Origin: Verrucomicrobiia bacterium Tous-C4TDCM
GTDB lineage: Bacteria; Verrucomicrobiota; Verrucomicrobiia; Verrucomicrobiales; Akkermansiaceae
NCBI GenBank assembly: GCA_002304315.1
Contig: NEUO01000002.1
Location: 1-60,059, forward strand
Length of the DNA stretch: 60,059 bases
Direction: 5' to 3'
Part shown: one piece after another, positions 40,386-49,300 of the stretch
Layout of the letters: each line of letters starts with the position of its first letter
How positions within the stretch are numbered: the first letter of the stretch is position 1
Program-made: the position numbers and the translations under genes
Notes under the pieces: model-generated
The model's input: the letters and a program-made list of their open reading frames with translations, nothing else
Told to the model about the DNA's origin: nothing
Database searches by the model: none

Positions 40386-41159
40386 TCACTTCACCGGCGA
40401 GAAATCCACCGGCTTGAGAAAGAGCGACTTCACGCCATCGGGCACCGTCAGCGATCCACCCGCGGTCTCCTCGGAAGCCTTCTTCGCCGCCACCCAGACC
40501 GGATCGGCGCGGAAAGCCGCCCAAGATTTCTCCGCCGCGACGGCATCCTTGTGGGCGAGGAAATAGAGCAGCGTGTCCTCCGCGCCCTTCTGCCCGGCGG
40601 TCATCTGGAAATACCCGCCGTTTGTCATGCCGTGCTTTTCGAACAAGCCGGTCGTGTGCTCACGGAATCGCTTGTGCAGATCCGGAAGTTTGCCCGGGGT
40701 CGTGGTATAAGTCCGCATTTCGAACAGGCGGTCCGCGCCACCGGCGGACGGCGTGAAAGCGGATGAGAAATCGGTGGCCGTCAGGTAGATTTCCTCGATC
40801 TTGCCGACCAGCTTGCCGCTCACCTCCGAAGCGGCGGCGGCTTTTTTCCAATCCTCATCGGCCAGGAAACCCTTCCACGCGGCATCGCGGGCGGCCCGGT
40901 CGGGATAGGCCAGCAGGTAAACGAGCAGGCGGTCGGGATTCTCCACCGGCACCCAGTAGCCGACGTTGGTCATGCCGTGCTTCTCGAAAAGCTTGCAGGT
41001 GTGATCCCGGAATCGGGTCAGCAGGGCGTCGAGCTTGCCCGGTTCCGCGTGGTAGGTCCGCAGTTCAAAGAGCCGCGCATCCTTGGGCTTCTCTTCCGAG
41101 GGGGCGGGCATCACGCTCAATCCGGCAGCAATAACTCCAATCGCGAGGGCTTTCAGCAT
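40386..41159 (-). CDS. Exported NIPSNAP family protein with two domains
   Basis: A 257-residue exported protein with signal MLKALAIGVIAAGLSVMPAP. Two NIPSNAP ferredoxin-like repeats are visible: FELRTYHAEPGKLDALLTRFRDHTCKLFEKHGMTNVGYW and FEMRTYTTTPGKLPDLHKRFREHTTGLFEKHGMTNGGYF. The function of bacterial members is unclear; dimeric alpha-beta barrel proteins of this type often bind small hydrophobic ligands. The start is moved from 41303 to 41159. Confidence 0.9.
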   Translation of the reverse strand: MLKALAIGVIAAGLSVMPAPSEEKPKDARLFELRTYHAEPGKLDALLTRFRDHTCKLFEKHGMTNVGYWVPVENPDRLLVYLLAYPDRAARDAAWKGFLADEDWKKAAAASEVSGKLVGKIEEIYLTATDFSSAFTPSAGGADRLFEMRTYTTTPGKLPDLHKRFREHTTGLFEKHGMTNGGYFQMTAGQKGAEDTLLYFLAHKDAVAAEKSWAAFRADPVWVAAKKASEETAGGSLTVPDGVKSLFLKPVDFSPVK

Positions 41160-41229
41160 GGAAGCAATACTCCTCGGTCCGGGCCGCCCTTGGCAACCGG
41201 AACTTTCGGACGAATTCACGCCGTGCCAA

Positions 41230-41454
41230 TCAGGCGGCGATCTCGTAATGCTCCGCGATTTGCCGGAAGATCCGGTCGCGACGCTCGCGGGCTTGGTCGA
41301 CATCGCGCGTTTTCAGCGAGAAGCGAAGCCGCTCTGCGGTCGCGTCCGGCTTGTGAACGGTCAGGTGGCACCACCAGACACCGCGGTTGTTCCAAAGGTG
41401 GTGGTTGGGGTTGTCCTGATTGACTCGCAGCGCCAGCTTGGGTTTCCGTTTCAT
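41230..41454 (-). CDS. Small protein resembling an integrase arm-binding domain
   Basis: A 74-residue protein, MKRKPKLALRVNQDNPNHHL and so on. WWCHLTVHKPDATAERLRFSLKTRDVDQARERRDRIFRQI resembles the N-terminal arm-type DNA-binding domain of tyrosine recombinases (aromatic strand, R-x-S/L-x-T-x-D, then EA-x-x-x-R-D). No catalytic recombinase domain follows: the upstream 285 bases (41455-41739) contain no supported gene, only an AGCACTA/TAGTGCT hairpin near 41487-41512. It could be a stand-alone regulator or a remnant. Confidence 0.55.
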   Translation of the reverse strand: MKRKPKLALRVNQDNPNHHLWNNRGVWWCHLTVHKPDATAERLRFSLKTRDVDQARERRDRIFRQIAEHYEIAA

Positions 41455-41739
41455 GCGTTTGAGTGACTCGTGACCGGATGGACGAAGCACTACCTTGGAG
41501 AGGATAGTGCTTTTTAGGACACGGACTGGGAGGAGTGAACCGGGTTATCTATGCCATGCAAGGACATTTGCTAAGGTATCACCAATCCTCACTTTATGGA
41601 GACCTTTCTGCCTTCAACACCTTAAGTTGTCCGATGTAATCCAACGGTTCGTCCTGGCAAGCCTGTGCATCGCCCCCATGAAATTCCTGCGGTTTTCGTA
41701 GGCAGGTCGCCTTCGGGGGGGGCGAACTCGTAACGAGGA

Positions 41740-43209
41740 TCAAGCCTGCTCCAGAGCCTTGGTAAAAAGCGACAGCAAACCCTCAGTGTCCTCCACGCCG
41801 CAAGAAACACGGATCAGGTGCGCCGGAACGCAGCAGGCTTCCGCCCACTCCAGTTCGGTGTAGTGGGCAAGCAAGGTGTACGGGCAAGCCAAAGTGAACG
41901 GCGTCCCGAAGCTCGGTCCCTTGCTGACCTTCAGGGCATCAAACACCTTCGGCGCCTTCCTCGCATTCCTCAGCACGAAGGACAAAAGCGGCCCATAGCC
42001 ACCTTGGGGCGCTTTGATCTTGTCGAAGTTCTCGCGGGTCATCAGCGACGGATGCCAAACCTGCGCGACCGCGGGATGCGTGGAGAGGAAGCTCGCGAGC
42101 GCAAGGCCGTTGGCATTGTGAACCGCCATCCGGCCCGGATAACCTTTGAGATTGGACAGCAGCACTTCGGCGTCCCCCACATAAAGGGGTGAATTGTTGG
42201 CACTTTCGTCCGCCAGTCCGCCGAGCAACTGCCCGGCAAACGGCGAGTCCGGCCGAACGATCGCCATCCCGGCCATCACGTCGCCGGTCCCCGACGGCCA
42301 CTTGGTCAAGCTGGTCGTGACCACGTCGGCCCAGCGGAGCACGTTGACATTCGACGGCCCGACGGACGAGTCGTCGACCACCAGCGGCACCCCGCCCTCG
42401 GCGCAGGCGGCGGCCACCCGGGGAAGATCGATCGTCCGCAGCAGCGGATTGCTCGGTGCCTCGGTAAAGACCGCCGCGAACTCGCCCTGCCGGATCCGGC
42501 GCAGGGCCTCGTCGAAGGACTCGCCCTCGGCTTGGTTGAGGAACACGACTCCGTTGCCGAAGAGTTCCTGCACCTTCAAGGCATCGACGTATGGAAACTC
42601 GATCTGCAGCGTCTTGCGGCCTTCCTTCAAGCCGGGCAGTGAACGGAGCACCGCGGTGATGGCCGCCATCCCGCTGTTGAACACCGTGACCTGCTTCGGA
42701 TCCACGCCGACGATTTTTCCGAGCCGCCGCTGGAGCAGATGGTTCTTGTTCGCACTGCGATGCTTTCCGTTGATGAAGTCATCGGCCTGGCGGCTGCTGA
42801 CCAGTTCACCGGTAAAGCGCTGGTAATCGATGGCGACCTGCCGTGCCTTGACTGGAACCGCAAGCACCTGCATCCCGTGGAATCCCGCGGATCGCACCGC
42901 GACTTCGCCGCGGCGTTCGATCCAGCGCTGGGCGCGTTGGGCGGAGAGCTTGTTTGGGAAGACCATGACTTCCTCGCCATCCCGGGCGATCTCCTCGGTC
43001 GCCATGGCGGTCAACCGTTTCACCAAAGGGTGCCTGAAGAAGCGAGGGTAGCCCATCCGCATGCGCCGGACCACCTTGTCACGGCCTTCCTCATAGCCCA
43101 GAACCGCCTTCCAAGTGGGCAAGCACACGGAACAGGCGTGAGGAGAATCCGGAAGCGGAATTCCCAAATCTTCGTCCTGCCAGGCAGGATTAGCCGTCAA
43201 ATCACGCAT
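41740..43209 (-). CDS. Cystathionine gamma-synthase-like PLP enzyme (fungal type)
   Basis: A 489-residue PLP enzyme predicted to join an activated homoserine with cysteine, or to use sulfide, in methionine synthesis. The N-terminal 110 residues (HACSVCLPTWKAVLGYEEGRDKVV, MGYPRFFRHPL) resemble the extension of fungal MET-7/STR-type enzymes, which is absent from short bacterial MetB. The PLP core has FNSGMAAI, SNPLLRTIDLPRVAAAC, VVDDSS and TTSLTKWPSGTGDVMAG (PLP lysine near residue 303). The ATG at 43209 is chosen. The upstream 59 codons of the track ORF are not protein-like and overlap hairpins. Confidence 0.87.
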   Translation of the reverse strand: MRDLTANPAWQDEDLGIPLPDSPHACSVCLPTWKAVLGYEEGRDKVVRRMRMGYPRFFRHPLVKRLTAMATEEIARDGEEVMVFPNKLSAQRAQRWIERRGEVAVRSAGFHGMQVLAVPVKARQVAIDYQRFTGELVSSRQADDFINGKHRSANKNHLLQRRLGKIVGVDPKQVTVFNSGMAAITAVLRSLPGLKEGRKTLQIEFPYVDALKVQELFGNGVVFLNQAEGESFDEALRRIRQGEFAAVFTEAPSNPLLRTIDLPRVAAACAEGGVPLVVDDSSVGPSNVNVLRWADVVTTSLTKWPSGTGDVMAGMAIVRPDSPFAGQLLGGLADESANNSPLYVGDAEVLLSNLKGYPGRMAVHNANGLALASFLSTHPAVAQVWHPSLMTRENFDKIKAPQGGYGPLLSFVLRNARKAPKVFDALKVSKGPSFGTPFTLACPYTLLAHYTELEWAEACCVPAHLIRVSCGVEDTEGLLSLFTKALEQA

Positions 43210-43400
43210 GCGCACCCCTTGCTTGCAGGGAGCGGGGGCGGTTGGGCAAGCCGGATTGCGGGAATTCTCGCAATGACTTCGCACGACCACATCTGAGCTG
43301 GCGATTGCCAGCTCCAAAAGACGACGCGGACGCCCCCAACCGAAATCCCCGCGAGTTGAGGTTTTCACCCTACCTCGGGGTAGCATCCAAACCTACCCGC
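43210..43400 (-). promoter_or_regulatory. Hairpin-rich leader upstream of cystathionine gamma-synthase gene
   Basis: On the transcribed minus strand, four local stems are visible in about 180 bases: GGTAG/CTACC (43379-43397), GAGGT/ACCTC (43358-43376), a perfect GAGCTGGC-AATC-GCCAGCTC (43295-43314), and ATTGCG/CGCAAT (43255-43274). GGGGGCG and CGCCCCC can also pair over distance. This could be a cis-regulatory RNA of a sulfur-amino-acid gene, but no known SAM or SAH riboswitch consensus is recognised. Confidence 0.4.
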
Positions 43401-43458
43401 GAAGGGGGAGATTTGACGGCCACCGTGCAGGGATCACCTTTCAGAACGTTAGGGTTTT

Positions 43459-43467
43459 TGTATTTAC
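43459..43467 (+). promoter_or_regulatory. Shared TGTATTTAC motif upstream of Verru_Chthon A copy 1
   Basis: TGTATTTAC lies 48 bases before the ATG in an AT-rich island (TTTTTGTATTTACGTTTTAC). The same nonamer occurs 53 bases before the ATG of the intact paralogue. Similar placement in both suggests a promoter or operator retained after duplication. Confidence 0.4.
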
Positions 43468-43506
43468 GTTTTACATATTCTGCAGTGTCGACGCCTTTTC
43501 CACGCC

Positions 43507-45337
43507 ATGAACGTCATTTCCAAAGCCAGAAAGCGGCATTTGAATCAAAGCGCTCCAAGTGCTGGTCAACACGGCTTTGCATTGGTGATCTCTCTCACTT
43601 TGATGGTGTTACTGACCGTCCTTGCAATCGGGTTGCTGACCCTGTCGACAATCTCTTTGCGAGCCTCCTCACAAGGGGAGGCGATGGCGATTGCTCGCCG
43701 CAACGCCCGTTTGGGGCTGATCTTGGCAATTGGCCAATTGCAGAAATCGGCCGGCCCCGATCAACGGATCACCGCTCCGGCCCGGATCGCCGAGGATTCC
43801 GCCCCGGCCTGGCTCGGCGGTGTCTGGTCGGGCAAACTTGCCACGGCGTCGGAACCATCCGCAGACAAAGACGCGGACTTCCGCGGATACCTGGTCTCGG
43901 GTGGCGAGAACCGCCCATCACCCCAGCCCTCCGATCTCCCCGATTTGAGCTCCGGCACCCTTTTGGTAGGCGAGGGATCCCTCGGCGAAGGAGCCAAACC
44001 CGATGGCTTCGTCCGTGCTCCCAAAGTCAACTTGTCCGCGTCCGCCAAGGGTGTCGACGGTCGCTTTGGCTGGGGGGTTTTGGATGAAGGAACGAAAGCC
44101 AAGGTGGACCTCGTCAGAAAACCCGGAAATTTTGGCGCGGCTACCCGCCAGGCGGCCATGGGATCTCCCGCACGCTTCGGGCTTGAAAGCATCGATGGCC
44201 TGGCTGCTTACGATTGGTTCGAAGGCTCCGACCAAGCTCGCCTGATCACCCTACCCACCTCCCGCCTGATGGCGGGCATGCCATCTTTGCCCCCTCTCCA
44301 GCAGGATATCACGACAGTTCATCGCGGTTTGATCACTGATTCCGCCCGCGGCGGTCTCCGTGAGGACCTGAGCCTGCTTTTCGCGGGGACGGCATTGCCC
44401 TCAGCGTATTCTTCCAAAAGGCTGTACGACGACCCCACCGTCTTGACCGAGGCCTCGAATCCCTAGTGGTCGCAGCTTTTTGATTACGCGTCCCTCTATC
44501 GCAAGACCACCAGCATCAATGGCACCCAGGGAATCCTTGCCACCGTCCCGGCGAACTACAATCCGGTCAAATACGACGCCAGATCTCAGACCAACAAGGT
44601 GAGTCCCCAGGCCCCCCGCGGCATGCTGCTCATGCCGGTCGTAGCGAAGGTTCAAATGCAGTTCTCCTTGGTGGCCAAGGATGCCCACGGGAACTGGGGC
44701 GGAGGCACTGACCGGGACTTTTCGACCCCAGACGACAACTACATGGTCTACATGATCTACTCGCCGATCGTCACGCTCTACAATCCTTACAACACACCGA
44801 TTTCCTTCGACGAACTTCGCATCGATTTCAAAGACCTGCCGATCGGTTTCAGGTTCTACCGGAACGGCCAGCCCCAGACCACCCAACTCGCCCATTTCAA
44901 CCAACTCTATGCCTATCACGACACCAACACCAAGGTCGCGAAGACATTCGGGATCAACTTGCGGAGCGCCATCACCACCAGTCCGGCGGCCCCGGTCGTG
45001 ATGGAACCCGGCGAGAATCTCGTTTTTGGTGAATCCGTCAGCGGCGACTCCACCTGGAATACGGGCGGAATGTTCGACTGGCAGGACAACCTGACCTCCA
45101 ACATCCCCCTTGCCCCCGGATACCTTCCGCATCCGCAGTTACGGGGAGTCGGTGGACCCTTCCAACAAGGTGACGGCCCGTGCCTGGTGCGAAGCCGTCG
45201 TCCAGCGCGTTCCGGACTTTGTCGATCCCGCGGACTCGCCGCAATCTGCCATCGTAATCCTCACCAAGCCCAACGCGCGCTTCGGCCGTCGCTTTGAAGT
45301 GACAGGTTTCCGCTGGATCTCCCCCGAAGAAGTCTGA
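43507..45337 (+). pseudogene. Degenerate Verru_Chthon cassette protein A paralogue
   Basis: A disrupted copy of the 1160-residue gene at 46346. The N-terminus has the same pilin-like helix (FALVISLTLMVLLTVLAIGLL) and GQLQKSAGPDQRITAPA. After residue 319 (EASNP) an in-frame TAG at 44464-44466 interrupts the reading frame, which then continues as WSQLFDYASLYRK, consistent with a TTG to TAG change. Near 45112-45122, text equivalent to residue about 545 of the paralogue joins, in the +2 frame, to its last 75 residues (PDTFRIRSYGES to WISPEEV), so about 1.6 kb is missing. The paired downstream gene remains intact. Confidence 0.88.
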
Positions 45338-45391
45338 ACAGGGGTCTCCACCGCCACTTGCCACGATCGCTCAATTCGCCATTGTCCCAAG

Positions 45392-46111
45392 ATGCTCCGC
45401 ACCCCGCTTGCCCTGCTCCTCGGTCTCACCTTCGCGATTTCGGCTCAGGAAACCCGGAAGATATCGCTCAGGACCCTATGCTTTGCCCACACCGACGGGG
45501 TCGTGAAAGTCTTCGTGGCAGGCAGCGAACCGGGCACCAGCACCGAGGTTCCGCTCTTTACCGAGACGTTTTCCCGGCCCGTGGAGGTCGTCGCCATCGA
45601 CGGGAAATTGACCTTCGCCATCTCGGCGCCAACCGCCGGACAAGCCAAGGAACCCACCCCCGCCCTGCCTGCGGTAAAGCTTCCCTATGGGTCCAAGATA
45701 CTCTGTCTCTTTCTGCCGAATGCGGGAAAAAAGGGTCAGCCCTATCAAGTGGTCGCCGTGGCGGACGATCTCGCTTCCTTTCCCTTGGGTAGCGTCAAAC
45801 TGATGAATCTCACTCCCGCGGTCCTTCGCTTCGATCTCGGGGAACATGCCGGACCGAAAGGGGTAACCGTCGAGCCGGGGAAAACCGGCATGCTCGCATC
45901 TATCCGCAAGGTGAATCATCTGAATCAGTACGATGCCAAAGGCCTCTATCAGATGAAGCCTGGCGAATTCGTCCAGTTTTACAACTCCCGTTGGCGCTCC
46001 GTGGCTGCCAAGCGGGATATCGCCATCGCCTACCTGGATCCGCAATCGAAGCAACCGATGGCGAATCTCTACGAAGACGCTCCCGCGTTCGAGATCCCCA
46101 AGCAGCCCTGA
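45392..46111 (+). CDS. Secreted hypothetical protein, partner of Verru_Chthon A (copy 1)
   Basis: A 239-residue exported protein (MLRTPLALLLGLTFAISAQ). It is clearly paralogous to the protein at 49862: both have RK[IV].LRTLCF.H near the N-terminus, FPLGS/T...N around residue 130, and RW.S....R..AIA[YF]..P.[ST]KQP near the C-terminus. It is probably a beta-rich periplasmic or surface protein. No named family was recognised. It remains open although the A gene 54 bases upstream is broken. Confidence 0.75.
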   Translation: MLRTPLALLLGLTFAISAQETRKISLRTLCFAHTDGVVKVFVAGSEPGTSTEVPLFTETFSRPVEVVAIDGKLTFAISAPTAGQAKEPTPALPAVKLPYGSKILCLFLPNAGKKGQPYQVVAVADDLASFPLGSVKLMNLTPAVLRFDLGEHAGPKGVTVEPGKTGMLASIRKVNHLNQYDAKGLYQMKPGEFVQFYNSRWRSVAAKRDIAIAYLDPQSKQPMANLYEDAPAFEIPKQP

Positions 46112-46292
46112 GGCTGGCGCGGTTTCGGCGAGCCTCTCCAATCTCCTCCGGGGGCTTGTCCGGCATTTTCGGTGCCCATCGGGGGTGACGGCTACCACCG
46201 TGGGTGCTTGACACCGAACACGGCAAGAGTCATCACCGCCCTTCAAATATATTTGGATATTCCGAAAGCCCCCGAGTCGACGCCAGATTCAA

Positions 46293-46301
46293 TGTATTTA
46301 C
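46293..46301 (+). promoter_or_regulatory. Shared TGTATTTAC motif upstream of Verru_Chthon A copy 2
   Basis: TGTATTTAC lies 53 bases upstream of the ATG at 46346, in the AT-rich stretch ATTCAATGTATTTACAATTG. The flanking GTCGACGCC word is also present near the corresponding position of copy 1 (43487). No convincing -35/-10 pair was found. The rest of the 234-base gap 46112-46345 shows no gene. Confidence 0.4.
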
Positions 46302-46345
46302 AATTGAGTTTAGAACGGTAGATTTTCCCAATCCAAGCACGCTCG

Positions 46346-49300
46346 ATGAACCCAATCCGTCCCAAGAACGCCCGGCGAACTTCTTCCTTCCGAATCCACT
46401 CCAGCTCCCGCGGGTTCGCCCTGGTCATCTCCCTCACGCTGATGGTTCTGCTGACCGTGGTCGCCGTCGGACTGCTCACTCTTTCTTCGATTTCCCTCCG
46501 CTCGTCGAGTCAGGGCGAAGCGATGCAGATGGCCCGCAGCAATGCCCGGATGGCTCTCAGCCTCGCGATCGGCCAGCTCCAGAAATCAGTCGGCCCCGAC
46601 CAGCGGATCACCGCTCCGGCCAATCTCCTCAGCCCTCAAGCTCATCCCGGGCTGACCGGCGCTTGGGAATCAGCCAAGCTGTCGCCCGATGGAGACCCCG
46701 GTTTGCAAGCAGCCAAAAAGGGCAGCCGACAAAACGACGCAGCCAACGGGGAGTTCATCGGTTGGTTGGCCTCGCAGTCATGGGGTGCATCGACGCAGGC
46801 ACCTGCCACACCTCCCACCCCGGCGGCCGGGGGGCGGACCGCCACGCTTCTTAATCCGCTTTCCGCAGCCAGCAGTGGCACGCCGCTGGAGATGGACATT
46901 CTCCCGGTGAGCGACACCGGCGGCATCGCTTGGACCAGCATCGATGAGAGCGTGAAGGCGCGCTTCGACCTTCCTGTCGATAACTCCGGTTTGACCGCAG
47001 AGGCTCGCAAGGCCCGTCTCCGTGCCCCGGCCCGCAGCGCACCCGAAGTCATCGAAGGGCTGGGTGATTTCGAACTGGACCAGGAAACAGCCGCCAAAAT
47101 GGCAAGCTACCGCCAAGGCGAGTTCGTTGGTGGCGACAAGCAGGCTTTTCTTGCCCAGCACGATGCCCTCACGCCGTGGTCGCTCAGCCTGCCGGTCAAC
47201 GTCGCCGACGGGGGACTGAAAGCCGACCTGACTCGCGCTTTCGAGTCCGCCGCCCTCCCACCGGAACTCGCGGGCCGGTATCTCTACTCGGGATTGAAAA
47301 CCCCGCTAACCCCCGCCGATCCGCTCTTTTCCAACCTCGGGGCTTACTACCAGCTCTACGCATCCAGCGCTGGGGGGACCCGCCCGCTGACCTCCGCAGT
47401 GCCGAAGAACTATCGTCCGACCGTCTATGACGCCCGGACCAGCGCCAGCGTGCCGAGCCTGGCCTCGCTGGACGGAAACGTCGTCGCACCGGTCGTCACC
47501 AAGGTTCAGGTGGCATTCTCCCTCGTCTCGCGGGAAGCGCACGGCCAATGGCGGCAGACGATCCCCGACAGGACCAGCGATCCCCTCCGGACCTTCATGG
47601 TCTACCTGATCTACACCCCGGTGGTCACCCTCTACAATCCCTACAACGCGCCCATCAATGTCAACGCCCTCAAGGTGACATTCAAGCACCTCCCGCTCGC
47701 CTTCCAATTCTTCCGCAACGGCGTCGCTCAAAACACGTCGCCCGCGCTGCTCAGCCAGTTTCACATTTCCTCGGAGAACCGGACCGATTGGGAAGACCAG
47801 TTCACCTCCACCCTTAGCAATACCGCCGGCTCGTCTTCGGCCAACCTGCTGCTGCAACCCGGCGAAGCCAAAGTCTTCGGGGTCAATCATCCCAGGGGAA
47901 CCACTTGGAGCGGCATGACCAACTACCTTTGGCAAAACGACCTCGCTAGCAGCAAGACCCTCAATCTCTTCGCCGGTCCCGGCTGGAACTTCCGCAGCGG
48001 ATTCATCGTCGACTGGCTCCGCCCCGCCGGCTCCGGCCGCACCTCGGACAACGGCACCCTCGGCGTCTTCGGAGCCAGGGGTGACGACCGCATCAACGTC
48101 GCCTGCTCGCCCAAGATGCCCGGCGGTTCCAATGGCCAGTTCTCGGTCGACATCTCGGCGAGTATCGGCAACCGCGACACCCCGCTCGGGAGCTACCTTT
48201 ACCGCTACGGCGACGAGAAGCGCCTGGTCGAAGCGATGCAAAGCGGCACCAGCCCGTCCTACGGCAAGATTACATTCCCGTTCCGGCGGGAGAAGGACTG
48301 GAATCTCAACGAAATTTACCAGCCGAACTCCGACAGCACCCCGATCGAGAACTGGACCGGTCCGAAGCAGTTCGCCATTTTCACCCTCGCCGACCGCACC
48401 GCCCAGGACTCGCTTTACCCAAGCAAGCCGGTCGCCCATTCCTCCTTCGCCCACCAGGTCCTGAAAATGGACATCTCCAGCATCCACCCCGCCCAGATGC
48501 CGATGGAAATGTCCTTCCTGCCGATCCGCACTGAAGGCGCCAACACCGTCGGTTCGATCGAGGCGGACCCGCTCGACCGGGTTTACCATTTCTCCGGCAG
48601 CCGCCTCGCGACCGGCCTGCTGAACTACCCCAGCATCCAGGTCCCCGCAGCGCCGCTGGTGAATATCGGGAGCTTCCGCCACGCGAATCTTGCCAGCAGT
48701 GGCCACTTCCCGCTGAATACCCACTCGGTCGGCGAATCCCGGGCCAATCCGCTCCTGCCCGCTGAAAAGGCCCGCCTCGCGACCAGCGCCCACGGCTACG
48801 CTCTGAGCGACCACTCCTGGCTCGCCAACAACAGCCTTTGGGACGGCTACTACTTTTCCTCGCTGCGCACCGCCGATGAGGCAAAAGTCTTTTACACCAG
48901 CGGCAGCACTCCCCTCAATCCGCGCCTCACCCCACGCTCGCCGGGAGGGACAGCACCCGAAAAAGCGGCCACTCTCGCGGTTTCGGAAAGCGCCTGGACT
49001 TCCAATGCCGCCTCCCAGTGGATCAAGGGCAGCTTCAACGTGAACTCCACCTCGGTCGCCGCATGGAAAGCCATGCTCGCCTCGCTGGGCGACGCATCGA
49101 TCCCGGTGCTCGACCCCACCAGCTCGAAGGAAAGCGAAGTCGATCCGACCGGCTACCCCATGCCGCGCAACCTCCGCGGCCTCGCAGGCCGGGTCTCCGG
49201 TGGCGACACCAATCAAAATCGCTGGGCCGGATTTCGCGACATCGAGGAAAAGCAGCTCCAAACCCTCGCCGAGGAAATCGTCGAGCAGGTCCGACTGCGC

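Noticed and set aside
41495-41701. 68-residue plus-strand ORF
   Set aside because: No motif, no convincing start context and untypical codon use; treated as non-coding gap.
43210-43400. Known SAM-I, SAM-II or SAH riboswitch
   Set aside because: Stems are present but the conserved core nucleotides of these classes are not seen, so only an unclassified structured leader is proposed.
47306-49261. 651-residue minus-strand ORF opposite protein A
   Set aside because: Shadow frame; the plus strand has a pilin-like start and homology to the copy at 43507.
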